NCBI RefSeq assembly: GCF_024159265.1
Contig: NZ_JAMYWY010000001.1
Coordinates: 2,976,001-3,040,000 of the forward strand
Reading direction: 5' to 3'
DNA length: 64,000 nucleotides
Origin: Paenibacillus sp. 1781tsa1
GTDB taxonomy: Bacteria; Bacillota; Bacilli; Paenibacillales; Paenibacillaceae
A model generated the notes under the pieces. It was not told the DNA's origin. It made no database searches and saw nothing but the letters and a program-made list of their open reading frames with translations. Of this stretch, positions 20,588 to 29,037 are shown piece by piece. Position 1 is the stretch's first letter. The number at the start of each line of letters is the position of its first letter. Position numbers and translations under genes: made by a program.

Positions 20588-20632
20588 ATGACACACGCGA
20601 TGAGATTGCGTTTCCTTCCTTTGAATCGGTAA
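20588..20632 (+). CDS. Leader peptide 1, MTHAMRLRFLPLNR
   Basis: This 14-codon ORF with ribosome binding site AAGGTGG (20571-20577) encodes MTHAMRLRFLPLNR. It closely resembles the ErmD leader peptide (MTHSMRLRFPTLNQ as I recall it) and shares MRL(R/K) with the Msr(A) leader. Macrolides stall ribosomes at the MRL-R/K motif. The last codons lie in a hairpin (CCTTTGAA 20618-20625 with TTCAAAGG 20642-20649), so a stalled ribosome would alter folding of the downstream leader. It lies upstream of a terminator at 20746 and an ABC-F gene. Confidence 0.85.
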   Translation: MTHAMRLRFLPLNR

Positions 20633-20745
20633 TTGAATACGTTCAAAGGCTCTGACGGTTCGTTCAGAGTAAGCGGGACCAGTCTGTCATTTTCAATCAT
20701 CCTGACCTTATATACATGGTTTAACTTGTTTTCCCGTTTACATTG

Positions 20746-20773
20746 AATCACAGGCCTTGGCCTGTGATTTTTT
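20746..20773 (+). terminator. Attenuator terminator in the ABC-F leader
   Basis: A perfect 11-bp stem (AATCACAGGCC 20746-20756 with 20759-20769) and a T6 tail lie 114 nt after leader peptide 1 and before leader peptide 2. As it sits within the leader of one promoter, it is read as a transcription attenuator. A possible competing pairing is CTGTCATT (20694-20701) with AATCACAG, 7 of 8 bases. Confidence 0.82.
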
Positions 20774-20837
20774 GTTTTACTTATTATTAGTTTGATCAGA
20801 CATGATGTTCAGTTGAGACTACAGGAGGTACAACGCT

Positions 20838-20861
20838 ATGATGACATTACTGTTCTATTGA
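20838..20861 (+). CDS. Leader peptide 2, MMTLLFY
   Basis: This seven-codon ORF ending TGA 20859-20861 is preceded by a perfect AGGAGG (20823-20828). Its stop codon abuts and partly overlaps segment 1 of the translational attenuator, so a ribosome stalled near its end would cover that segment. No homologous leader is known to me. Confidence 0.75.
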   Translation: MMTLLFY

Positions 20862-20937
20862 TACGAGCTGGCACGATAAGCTCGTATCGATAGAAGTGTG
20901 CTTCGCTATCGATACGAAATAAATCTTATTTCGGAGG
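20860..20937 (+). promoter_or_regulatory. Four-segment translational attenuator at the ABC-F start
   Basis: Segment 1 (20860-20869) pairs with segment 2 (20879-20888), 10 bp. Segment 2 (20882-20893, TCGTATCGATAG) alternatively pairs with segment 3 (20906-20917), 12 bp perfect. The 3' part of segment 3 (CGAAATAA, 20915-20922) pairs with segment 4 (TTATTTCG, 20926-20933), which runs into the GGAGG (20933-20937) of the ABC-F gene. The 1:2 plus 3:4 fold would hide the ribosome binding site; a ribosome stalled on leader 2 would favour 2:3 and expose it. This is the logic of erm and cat attenuators. Confidence 0.85.
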
Positions 20938-20945
20938 TAGCGAAT

Positions 20946-22415
20946 ATGGAAAAGATATGTTTTGAATTAGAGCAGGTTGAGATGACCTTTATGGATAAAG
21001 CAGTATTGAGCATTGAGCGACTGGTCGTGCATCAACTGGATCGCATCGGTATAGTGGGTGGTAATGGTCAGGGTAAAAGTACGTTGTTGAAACTCATTGC
21101 GGGACAGATCCAGCCGACAGCCGGAAAAGTAAAACGTTACGCAGAGTTTGGTTATTTGGAACAAGTGGAACCTCCCCAGCCTAACGAAAATCTGGAAGTT
21201 GACGGCGCTTTACTCAGCAAATTAGCGGTGCCTCAACATGATAAGACATGGAGTGGAGGAGAACAAACCCGTCTTAAACTGGCTCAGATGTTCACTCATC
21301 ACCACGAAGTATTGTTGCTGGATGAACCAACAACCCATCTGGACCAAGAGGGCATTACATTTTTACTGGATGAATTGCGTTATTACTATGGGGCAATCGT
21401 GTTGATCAGTCATGATCGTGCGGTTCTGGATGAGCTGGTAACCACGATCTGGGAAATTCATCAGGGGGAGGTTCACGTATATTCCGGCAACTATAGCGAC
21501 TATCAGGCACAGAAAAGGCAGGAGCGTGAACAGCAGAACCAGGCCCACGAACAATTTTCGAAGGAGAAAAGAAGATTGGAACTGGCCGCCCGGGAGAAAA
21601 TGAAGAAAGCCGAGAAAATAACACAGGCCGGAAGCATGTCCAAAAAAGAATCCAAGGCCAAAGCAAATCGTATGTTTGAGACGAAATCCAAAGGTACCAG
21701 TCAAAAAGCAGTGCATCGTGCTGCTAAAGCGATTGAACAACGAATGCAACAACTTCAAGAGGTGAGTGCGGTACAGCAGGATCGGCCAATTATCTTCCGT
21801 CAGCCGAAGACATTGGAGCTGCACAACCGATTTCCAATTATGGCAGATCGCCTTACGCTTGAGGTGGGAGGAAACATATTGTTGCAGGATGTAAGTTTTC
21901 AAATTCCACTAAAACAAAAAATAGCGATAACCGGAGCCAATGGCAGCGGTAAAAGCACATTGCTTAACCATGTTTTCCATGCTGGAGATCAGATCACGAT
22001 GTCTCCAAAAGCAAAGCTTGGTTATTTTCAGCAAATGAGTTATCGTTTCACGACGAAAGAGACGGTATTACAATTCCTGAAAAATCGTTCGGAATATGAG
22101 GAATCGGAACTAAGAAGTGCATTGCACGCAATGCAGTTTACAGGGAATGACTTGCTCAAGAGTGTTGGGACATTAAGTGGAGGGGAAGCGATTCGTCTTC
22201 AATTATGTCATTTGTTTCTTGGACAATATAACATTCTATTGTTGGATGAGCCGACGAATTTTCTGGATATGCATGCATTGGAAGCGTTGGAGCGTTTTAT
22301 CAAGGCGTATGAAGGAACGATTCTTTATGTATCTCATGATCAGAGGTTTATTGAACATACAGCGGATCAACAATTTCAGATTACAGAGCGTCAATTAATT
22401 CAGGTGAATATATAA
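20946..22415 (+). CDS. ABC-F ribosomal protection ATPase, Msr/Vga-like
   Basis: The 489-residue soluble protein has two ABC domains and no membrane segments. The first has Walker A GGNGQGKST (residues 38-46), signature WSGGEQTR and LLLDEPTTHLD. The second has GANGSGKST, TLSGGEAIR and LLLDEPTNFLD. A long charged linker (about 175-300) contains the interdomain arm that in antibiotic-resistance ABC-Fs reaches into the ribosome and displaces macrolide, lincosamide, streptogramin or pleuromutilin drugs. Length equals Msr(A) (about 488). Housekeeping ABC-Fs such as Uup are longer and lack such leaders. The start ATG 20946 follows GGAGG of the attenuator; the longer frame from 20898 runs through the attenuator stems and is rejected. 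Drug class is inferred from leader 1. Confidence 0.88.
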   Translation: MEKICFELEQVEMTFMDKAVLSIERLVVHQLDRIGIVGGNGQGKSTLLKLIAGQIQPTAGKVKRYAEFGYLEQVEPPQPNENLEVDGALLSKLAVPQHDKTWSGGEQTRLKLAQMFTHHHEVLLLDEPTTHLDQEGITFLLDELRYYYGAIVLISHDRAVLDELVTTIWEIHQGEVHVYSGNYSDYQAQKRQEREQQNQAHEQFSKEKRRLELAAREKMKKAEKITQAGSMSKKESKAKANRMFETKSKGTSQKAVHRAAKAIEQRMQQLQEVSAVQQDRPIIFRQPKTLELHNRFPIMADRLTLEVGGNILLQDVSFQIPLKQKIAITGANGSGKSTLLNHVFHAGDQITMSPKAKLGYFQQMSYRFTTKETVLQFLKNRSEYEESELRSALHAMQFTGNDLLKSVGTLSGGEAIRLQLCHLFLGQYNILLLDEPTNFLDMHALEALERFIKAYEGTILYVSHDQRFIEHTADQQFQITERQLIQVNI

Positions 22416-22442
22416 TAAATCTATAGAAGAAGAGAAGTAACG

Positions 22443-22474
22443 AAAACCGCCAAAGTGATTTTGGCGGTTTTGTT
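22443..22474 (+). terminator. Terminator after the ABC-F gene
   Basis: A perfect 12-bp stem AAAACCGCCAAA (22443-22454) with TTTGGCGGTTTT (22460-22471). The symmetrical A and T flanks could also stop minus-strand transcription from bioY. Confidence 0.9.
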
Positions 22475-22516
22475 GTTTTCAAAGATAGACAGATTAAATA
22501 CTTCATATAGCTTCGG

Positions 22517-23107
22517 TTAGGACTCCGCTTTTACAACTGTTGAATGCATGTTACCTGTGAGACGTTGAGGTGGGAAAACCATGCGAACTGGTGCGATGAT
22601 GATCGTGGCAAATACAGCTTTGATCAGATCCCCAATAATGTAAGGATAAAATCCTTGAATCATAGCCTCAGGCAGGTCCATTTTGTAAGCATAAGCAAGC
22701 CAAGGGACACCCGATACATATACGAGTAGTGAACCAAATAGTTCGAATATAATAAAAGCGAGAATAAATCCTGTGATACCTTTGATGTTGATACGTGCAA
22801 GGAGCAGTCCGATCAATAATGCGGAGATTGGCCACATCATCACATACCCTCCGGTAGGCCCAAGAAGCACGGCTAGCCCTCCGGTCCCGTGAAGTAAAGG
22901 GAAACCAAGAGCAGTAAGCAAAACAACCATCGTAACGCTTAGGAAACCATATAGTGGGCCAAGCAATCCTCCAGCCAACATGACAGCCAAGGTTTGTAAT
23001 GTTATCGGTACAGGGGAGAATCCAATAGGAATGCTTATGTAACCAAAAAGTACTAATATTGCGGCCATAAGTGCGCTGAATACAATGCCTCGTAAAGATA
23101 ATTTCAT
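22517..23107 (-). CDS. bioY: Biotin ECF transporter substrate-binding subunit
   Basis: The 196-residue integral membrane protein has about six hydrophobic segments and the BioY hallmarks: PIGFSPVPITLQTLAVMLAG near residue 27-46 and GPTGGYVMMW near 83. It captures biotin and works with an EcfA-A'-T energising module. It faces away from just such a module (23220-25795), with a BirA operator in the shared promoter region, so biotin is the clear substrate. The ribosome binding site GGAGAGG precedes ATG 23107. It is convergent with the ABC-F gene. Confidence 0.94.
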   Translation of the reverse strand: MKLSLRGIVFSALMAAILVLFGYISIPIGFSPVPITLQTLAVMLAGGLLGPLYGFLSVTMVVLLTALGFPLLHGTGGLAVLLGPTGGYVMMWPISALLIGLLLARINIKGITGFILAFIIFELFGSLLVYVSGVPWLAYAYKMDLPEAMIQGFYPYIIGDLIKAVFATIIIAPVRMVFPPQRLTGNMHSTVVKAES

Positions 23108-23140
23108 GTTTGAACAATCCTCTCCATTTTGGTAATATGA

Positions 23141-23172
23141 TTGTTAACCAAGTTAATAAATGTGGTTAACGA
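23141..23172. promoter_or_regulatory. BirA operator between bioY and the ECF genes
   Basis: TTGTTAACC (23141-23149), a 14-nt spacer and GGTTAACGA (23164-23172) match the Firmicute BirA operator (TTGTTAACC-N14/15-GGTTAACAA) with one or two mismatches. Position between the divergent starts suggests biotin-dependent repression of both transcripts. Confidence 0.88.
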
Positions 23173-23219
23173 TTAGGATCTTACCACATAGAAATAGAAA
23201 GGGAAAGGGCTAATTTAAA

Positions 23220-24074
23220 ATGCAAGACAACCTGCCTATCATTACATTAGAAGATGTCCGAGTGCATTATGCTTCCGAAGATGGTCAAGTGAGGAAAGCG
23301 CTGGATGGTGTCTCCTTTACGCTTCATCAAGGAGAATGGATTAGTATTGTTGGTGCGAATGGCAGTGGGAAAAGTACGCTTGCCGGGCTACTCATCGGAT
23401 TCATTCCACTATCGGGAGGGGTGCGGAACATCTCAGATGAACTTACCGTTCGAGGGGTATTGCAGCAACCGGATGCACAGGTATTGGGGGACACGATTGA
23501 AGAGGAATTTCATTATGCATTGTCACCATTCATGAATACTGTAGAAGAACAATCGGAGCAAAGGAAGGACGCATTACATACCGTAGGACTTCAATATCCC
23601 CCGGATATGGCCATCTCACAGTTATCTGGTGGACAGAAACAACTGCTTAATATTGCCGTAGCGCTCGCGGCCAAACCAGACGTATTGATTCTGGATGAGC
23701 CAACAGCCATGCTTGATCCCGGAGCAAGAGACCGCATTGAGGCCACCGTTCAGAAGATCACCCAGCGAGGGACAACGGTAATCTGGATTACGCATCATCT
23801 GGAAGAAGCAACCTTGTGTGATCGAATTATTGCTATTGACCGAGGGCGTTGTGTGTACGACGGGAAACCTGAATCCTTTTTCTATGAAACAGAGACGAAT
23901 GAGAAGACTATTCTGAAAAAAGTGCAGCTATCTCCCTGTGAACGATTAGGGCTGGACCCTCCGTTCTCTGTAAAGACTGCGTTATTGCTCAAGCAAAAAG
24001 GCATGAGGCTAGAAGCCATGCCACTAAGGCCCGAACAATTGGCTAAGGAGGTCGCAAGTTGGAGATCGAATTAA
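23220..24074 (+). CDS. ECF transporter ATPase EcfA
   Basis: The 284-residue ATPase subunit has Walker A GANGSGKST (about residues 44-52), Q-loop LQQPDAQ, signature LSGGQKQLL and Walker B VLILDEPTAMLD followed by the H-loop WITHHLEEA. The QPDAQ form of the Q-loop is typical of EcfA/CbiO subunits. It would pair with the second ATPase domain of the next gene to energise BioY. The ribosome binding site is modest (AAAGGG at about 23203). The gene overlaps the next by 16 bp. Its regulation by biotin is inferred from the upstream operator. Confidence 0.9.
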   Translation: MQDNLPIITLEDVRVHYASEDGQVRKALDGVSFTLHQGEWISIVGANGSGKSTLAGLLIGFIPLSGGVRNISDELTVRGVLQQPDAQVLGDTIEEEFHYALSPFMNTVEEQSEQRKDALHTVGLQYPPDMAISQLSGGQKQLLNIAVALAAKPDVLILDEPTAMLDPGARDRIEATVQKITQRGTTVIWITHHLEEATLCDRIIAIDRGRCVYDGKPESFFYETETNEKTILKKVQLSPCERLGLDPPFSVKTALLLKQKGMRLEAMPLRPEQLAKEVASWRSN

Positions 24075-25795
24075 CCAATATACGCATAGAAGGATCGGAA
24101 TCGAGCAAACGTGCACTGCTTGAAGATATAAATATTCAGTTGAACAGTGGGGAAATCACGTTGCTGCTGGGCTGTACGGGTTCAGGAAAAACGACTTTAC
24201 TACAGACGCTGGCTGGCCTGAAACCTCCAGATGCAGGCAGTATTACGATAGATCGCATGCCTTTCTGGAAAGAAGGAAAAGTGAAACAGTCGATTTTATT
24301 GCAAATGGGTCTGGTATTTCAATTTCCGGAACAACAACTGTTTGCCCGAAATATTCAGCGAGAATTCATATATTCCCTGCGTCCTTATCGACTCTCCGAG
24401 AGCCAGCAACAAGAGCAGATTACGAAAGCAGTGAACCAATGGGACCCGCCAGTATCTCCGGCGTTGGAACGACGTTTTCATCTGGACAGGTCGCCATTTG
24501 CTCTAAGTGGGGGAGAGAAGCGCAGACTAGGTCTTGCTCTTGGCATTGCGACTAACCCACACTGGCTGTTGCTGGATGAGCCGAGCGCCGGATTGGAAGC
24601 GCAAAGTGTCGGGCTTTTGCTGGATGCATTGGAGCAACATCGTCAGACAGGTGGTGGGTGCGTGGTAGCAACCCATGATCTGGATACATTTTTGCCTTGT
24701 GCGGATCGGGTATTGTTATTGCAGGAAGGTCGCCTAATAGGCGATCTTACGCCGCGAGAACTTCACGATAGGCCTGAATTGCTGGAGCAGACAGTTATCG
24801 GGCTGCCACCTTCGATGCGATTAGCACAGCAGATGAGGGCTGCGGGTCTTGATCTGCCTTTTACCGGGATGACGCCAGAAGAGATGGCTGAAAGTATAAT
24901 TCAGTCTACGTTCGTTGAGGTGGAAGTTCACAACGAATCAAAAGCGGCATTGGGAGCAGCAATTACGGTGACAGAGAGTGACGATGTGATTGAGAATATA
25001 GAAGGGGCCAATCCAAAGCTTCTTCCAAACACTTTGACTCATTCAGGTGGACTATATGGCGTGATGGACCCGCGTCTGAAATGGATTTTGTATATTTTGC
25101 TTGTCACCGCAGCGATGCTGCAACAGCGCTGGTTGGGATTAACGTTAACACTGGTGCCGGTCGTGGCCGCGCTTGCTGTGCTTCCGCGTCAGACTTTAGC
25201 TGGTTGTATGAAGTTAATGAAGCCACTGTTATTTTTTTTCATCATATCAACGGCGCTATCTGGAACAACCCTTTCAACAGAGGGAGGAGGTCTGCACTTT
25301 GGCTTTTCCCTGATGCAGGCAGAGGGCACTTTGCTGAATGTGTATCGTTTGTTTATCGTCACGTTGGCAAGTTTATGGTTTTCACTGACGACGCCTTATG
25401 GGCGAATGGTAGAAGGACTGAACTGGGTACTCGGGATCGGTAAAAAGATCAGACTGCCCGTAGCTTCGTTTGCTCTTGCTGTATCGTTAATCTTTCGATT
25501 TATCCCGATGATCTGGAGTGAATGGCAGCGTTTCTCACTGATCGTACGGGCACGTGGAAAGGTCGCTTTAAGACCAAATACCGTGCGGATTCGTGACTTG
25601 GGTCCGATGGTGATTCCCTTGTTAATGGCGCTGTTCCAACGTGCAGAGGATATGACCATTGCGATGGAAATGCGTAAAGTTAGAGAACATTCTATGCTTG
25701 GCGCACGTTCTTCGTTATTGGTATGGTCCAAGCGTGATACCTGGATTAGCATGGCTGGCCTCATTGGTTTTGTACTATTATTATGGATTCGCTAA
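24059..25795 (+). CDS. Fused EcfA ATPase - EcfT transmembrane protein
   Basis: This 578-residue protein joins two normally separate subunits. Residues 1-275 form an ATPase (GCTGSGKTT Walker A, FQFPEQQLF Q-loop, LSGGEKRRL, LLLDEPSAGL, ATHDLD). After an acidic linker (about 280-330), residues 335-578 form the EcfT component, with several membrane helices and the coupling motif RARGKVALRP. EcfT normally carries two such XRX coupling helices; only this one is obvious by eye. TTG 24059 overlaps the preceding gene and has AAGGAGG seven nt upstream. With the upstream EcfA it supplies a complete energising module for the divergent BioY. Confidence 0.9.
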   Translation: MEIELTNIRIEGSESSKRALLEDINIQLNSGEITLLLGCTGSGKTTLLQTLAGLKPPDAGSITIDRMPFWKEGKVKQSILLQMGLVFQFPEQQLFARNIQREFIYSLRPYRLSESQQQEQITKAVNQWDPPVSPALERRFHLDRSPFALSGGEKRRLGLALGIATNPHWLLLDEPSAGLEAQSVGLLLDALEQHRQTGGGCVVATHDLDTFLPCADRVLLLQEGRLIGDLTPRELHDRPELLEQTVIGLPPSMRLAQQMRAAGLDLPFTGMTPEEMAESIIQSTFVEVEVHNESKAALGAAITVTESDDVIENIEGANPKLLPNTLTHSGGLYGVMDPRLKWILYILLVTAAMLQQRWLGLTLTLVPVVAALAVLPRQTLAGCMKLMKPLLFFFIISTALSGTTLSTEGGGLHFGFSLMQAEGTLLNVYRLFIVTLASLWFSLTTPYGRMVEGLNWVLGIGKKIRLPVASFALAVSLIFRFIPMIWSEWQRFSLIVRARGKVALRPNTVRIRDLGPMVIPLLMALFQRAEDMTIAMEMRKVREHSMLGARSSLLVWSKRDTWISMAGLIGFVLLLWIR

Positions 25796-25913
25796 TTGTG
25801 ATGGATTACAATCATAAACGCAGTGTTTTCCAAAGATCATGCATAAATGCATGTGACCTTGCTCACAATAAGTGTGCGTGGATCATCTGGAAGCGGATCA
25901 GGAGGGACGAACG

Positions 25914-26213
25914 ATGAAAGATAAGTTTTTGCGTGAAGAACGACAAGAATATACCGATGTGTCTACGGTGGAGTCGCAGCGAAACGATATCACTCTTGAA
26001 GAATTCCCGGAGGGTCCTTACGGTTCATCTCTGTTATCCGAGTCTCTAGGGAAAAGTTCTCCGTGGCGGGTGGATCAAAGGTCTGCACATCGTTTTGATT
26101 ACGAAAATCATGAGCTTCACGAGGGAGAAGTACGGGATTATCCGGGTCAGGATGTTTTTGACGAAACGGTTCCGGATAATGTGTCCAAACCTCAATACAC
26201 GGAAGAATCGTAA
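25914..26213 (+). CDS. Hypothetical hydrophilic protein, 99 aa
   Basis: The 99-residue, strongly charged, acidic protein lacks membrane segments and Cys. It is rich in Glu, Asp and Ser and likely poorly ordered. AGGAGGG precedes ATG 25914, and the earlier in-frame GTG is within the untranslated leader. It resembles small cytosolic proteins of unknown function from Bacillus/Paenibacillus (a DUF3905-type assignment is possible but unverified). It forms a single-gene unit with a terminator at 26240. Confidence 0.65.
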   Translation: MKDKFLREERQEYTDVSTVESQRNDITLEEFPEGPYGSSLLSESLGKSSPWRVDQRSAHRFDYENHELHEGEVRDYPGQDVFDETVPDNVSKPQYTEES

Positions 26214-26239
26214 TGTGATATGGATATAAAATAGAGCGC

Positions 26240-26277
26240 AGCCTCCGATGGGTTTTGTCCTGTTCGGGGGCTGTTTT
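26240..26277 (+). terminator. Terminator after the 99-aa hypothetical gene
   Basis: AGCCTCCGA (26240-26248) pairs with TCGGGGGCT (26264-26272), with a GTTTTC tail. Confidence 0.75.
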
Positions 26278-26362
26278 CGTTTGTGCTTAAATAAAACAAA
26301 TCTCCTCCAATTCCACATTATGGGTTATTATATTCTATATAAACAAGGTAAGGAGACTGTTC

Positions 26363-26836
26363 ATGGAGCAAGACTATATTAAGTATGTGAGGTCATTTGT
26401 TGGTAATTCCAAAGTGATCATGGTGGTTTCAGGAGCAATCGTCTTCGATAAGGCTGGAAGAATCCTATTGCAGAAACGGTCGGATAATGGATTCTGGGGA
26501 TTTCCCGGTGGTTTTATGGAGCTGGGAGAAAGCGTCGAGGAGACAGCCAAGAGAGAAGTTTACGAAGAAACTGGTCTAATACTGAACTCCTTGGATTTAT
26601 TCTCGATATATTCTGGGCCCCAGTACGAAGTGGTTTATGATAATGGAGATGAAGTTGCATTAGTGCAGGTGATGTTTAAAAGCAAAGATTTTTCTGGAAC
26701 TATAAAAGAAAGTGAAGAATCCATAGAAACAAGATTTTTTGATATACATTCTATACCAGAACATTTTTTATCTACGCATAAGCAAATTATAGAAGATCTA
26801 AAAAGCCGTAAGATGAATTTTAAAGTTGGAGATTAA
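26363..26836 (+). CDS. Nudix hydrolase
   Basis: The 157-residue protein contains a full Nudix box (GX5EX7REUXEEXGU: G in PGGFMELGESVEETAKREVY through EETGL, about residues 49-72). It is preceded by a strand reading SGAIVFDKAGRILLQKR. It would hydrolyse a nucleoside diphosphate linked to another moiety; the substrate cannot be told. The YSGPQYEVVYDNGDEVA segment is seen in Nudix proteins annotated as ADP-ribose/NUDT-like. The gene begins an AT-richer stretch and is 20 bp from the GNAT gene, so the two probably form an operon. Confidence 0.88.
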   Translation: MEQDYIKYVRSFVGNSKVIMVVSGAIVFDKAGRILLQKRSDNGFWGFPGGFMELGESVEETAKREVYEETGLILNSLDLFSIYSGPQYEVVYDNGDEVALVQVMFKSKDFSGTIKESEESIETRFFDIHSIPEHFLSTHKQIIEDLKSRKMNFKVGD

Positions 26837-26856
26837 ATAATCCAGGGGGCGGCGAA

Positions 26857-27432
26857 ATGAGAGAGATCGATTATAGTCAATATTTCTGGCAGGATGATAA
26901 GGTCAGATTGCGTGCTATACGTGAGGAAGATTGGGAAGATCATTATTATAACCGATTTGATACACCTGCTCGTCGGTTATTGGAGTGTGCAGTAGAGTTA
27001 CCGCCAACCCATGTCGAAGCGAAGAATTTCACGGAAAACTTCTCTGATTTTTCTTTAGCCAAAGGACGGATCATGTTTACCATTGTAAATATGGATGGTG
27101 AGAATGTCGGAGGTGTGAACCTGAACAGCATTGATGAAAGGAACGGTACCTTTAGCATTGGCATTCAAATTGACAGGGATCATCGAGGAAAAGGATACGG
27201 AACCAGATCTGTTCGAATCTTGCTGAACTATGCCTTCTTTGAGCGAAGGCTCAATAAATTTAATGATTATGTACTCCAAGGAAATGAACCTTCCGCAGCG
27301 ATGATGAGAAAACTTGGATGTGTTCAGGAAGGTGTGCGCCGCCAGGTGATCTATATGGATGGAAAATACCAGGATCTGATCCTCTTTGGATTAACCAAAG
27401 ATGAGTTTATGGCAAAAGAAGGGCTTGTTTGA
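26857..27432 (+). CDS. GNAT N-acetyltransferase, RimJ/RimL type
   Basis: The 191-residue protein has the GNAT acetyl-CoA-binding motif A in IQIDRDHRGKGYGTRSVRILL (about residues 106-126) and the downstream GNEPSAAMMRKLGCVQEG motif B. It is the single-domain RimJ/RimL kind that modifies protein N termini, aminoglycosides or small amines. The acceptor is unknown. A GGGGGCGG lies before ATG 26857. It is probably cotranscribed with the Nudix gene. Confidence 0.85.
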   Translation: MREIDYSQYFWQDDKVRLRAIREEDWEDHYYNRFDTPARRLLECAVELPPTHVEAKNFTENFSDFSLAKGRIMFTIVNMDGENVGGVNLNSIDERNGTFSIGIQIDRDHRGKGYGTRSVRILLNYAFFERRLNKFNDYVLQGNEPSAAMMRKLGCVQEGVRRQVIYMDGKYQDLILFGLTKDEFMAKEGLV

Positions 27433-27539
27433 CTCCTAGGGTGCTTGAAGTCTGCCAATGTTCGGTTGGATAAATGGTAATATACATTAAGTTGAAGGTG
27501 AAAGTATATTCTAATGATATCAAAATCAGAGGTGATCGT

Positions 27540-29002
27540 GTGGATAGAGCGATACCCGATCCGACATGGAAAAGGTTAGGTTTTGCTGAACGGCCTGATT
27601 TTCATACTTCTGGTCTGGGTGTGGGGATTGTAATTATCGATTCAATTAAACCACATCATCTCGTAAATCACTTAAATACACGAATTAAATGTGTTACCGT
27701 AAATGAAAATATGACTGTCACTATGCGAGACATTTCATCTATGAACAGGGAGGAGGATAATCGGAAAGGTGACCATGGCCTTATGAGTGTACTAGCTTTG
27801 GCCCATCAACCGATTCTATTAGAGGGACAGATTCATGTCGGGATTGCACCAGCAGCAACATTTATCGTTTTAGATCATGGGGCATTTACAACTGGAGAAG
27901 GAGAACGTCTGAAAAAAGGAATGGAATGGATTCTTGAACATGGGCTCGAGTGGAATATAAAAATTATTTTAAGCACTGGTTGGCAGGCATTAGATAATGA
28001 AGTTTATCTTAAAAATACGAGTGAAAACTCAACGGTTAAAGCATTGTCGACAGCTGTACAACAGGGCATTTTGGTTATTTGTTCGAATGGGAATACACGT
28101 TTAAATAACATCATGCCTCCAATACAATATTTAGCAGTAGGGGGCTACGTGGATCGTGGAAAGGCTGATCGTTCATTACATGTTCCTTTCCCTGACGAAC
28201 CTTATGGCAGAAATGGAGATGGTCATTTTAGGCCAGATATATTAGCGCCCAGACTACACCTTACAATTCCCTCTTATGAAACTGAAGATTCGGTCAGCGC
28301 GTATCTTTTTATGGTGGGACCTCTGGAGCGGCTGCGCTTGTTGCTGGTGTTGCGGCCCATTTGTTCTCCCAATTTCCGAGTTTAAGTTCCGGGATGCTGA
28401 GAGATTTATTAGTCGAGCATGGAGAACCACTTGAGAGTGGTGATAACCTGGCTCCTCGAATTAACGTTAAGAATGCAATTCGTTATATGAACAGGGCAGA
28501 TAAGCCAAGGTACATAACAAAAACTTTACCAATGATACGTATAAAAAATCAAAATCTCTATAGCACAATTCATTCAATGGATGATATCGAAAGAGCGCTC
28601 TCTTTAACAGTTTTAGTGGAGAGGGGCGGATTATCACGTGAAGAGTTGTGGAGCTTCACTAAGGATTCATCCGCTATTGTTCGTAAAATTGCAGTATCGA
28701 CCCTCGGCGAACCGATGAACGAACGAGAGCGAAAGTTGTATTGGGTGTATCTAATGAATGAAACAGAAGGGGGAGTGCGTGGATGGTATATGCATGGATT
28801 ATTGCAAAATGCTCCAAAGGAGGAAATACATAATTGGATAAATTGGTCAACAGATATAAACTGGTCGGTTCGATGGTGTGTTAGCGAATATTTGGCTCAA
28901 TATCCAGAGTATTTTCCCCATCTGGAAAAAACCCAAGATCCTGACGCTATACATATCAAGGCATTGCCTTTAAGACAATGGTACACGGCACTATTTCTAT
29001 AA
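27540..29002 (+). pseudogene. Subtilase (S8)-like peptidase, frameshifted before the catalytic Ser
   Basis: The reading from GTG 27540 (AGAGGTG upstream) shows a subtilase Asp motif (GVGIVIIDS, D34), a His motif (GDHGLMSVLAL, H79) and an oxyanion Asn (CSNGN, about 182). At 28306-28310 a run of five T ends the productive frame. One base earlier, the frame reads YGGTSGAAALVAGVAAHLF, the nucleophile Ser motif, and stays open to 29002. A sixth T would restore a protein of about 487 residues. The last 150 residues, with HEAT-like helical sequence (SIVRKIAVSTLGEP...), are unusual for a subtilase. No signal peptide is seen. It could be a true mutation, a sequencing error in the T-run, or ribosomal frameshifting. 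Confidence 0.75.
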
Positions 29003-29037
29003 TGATGTAACGTAAATCAGTATGTGGAGGTAACCTT

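Noticed and set aside
20557..20751. 64-codon minus-strand frame
   Set aside because: Antisense to the ABC-F leader; its conserved features are explained by the leader peptide and hairpins.
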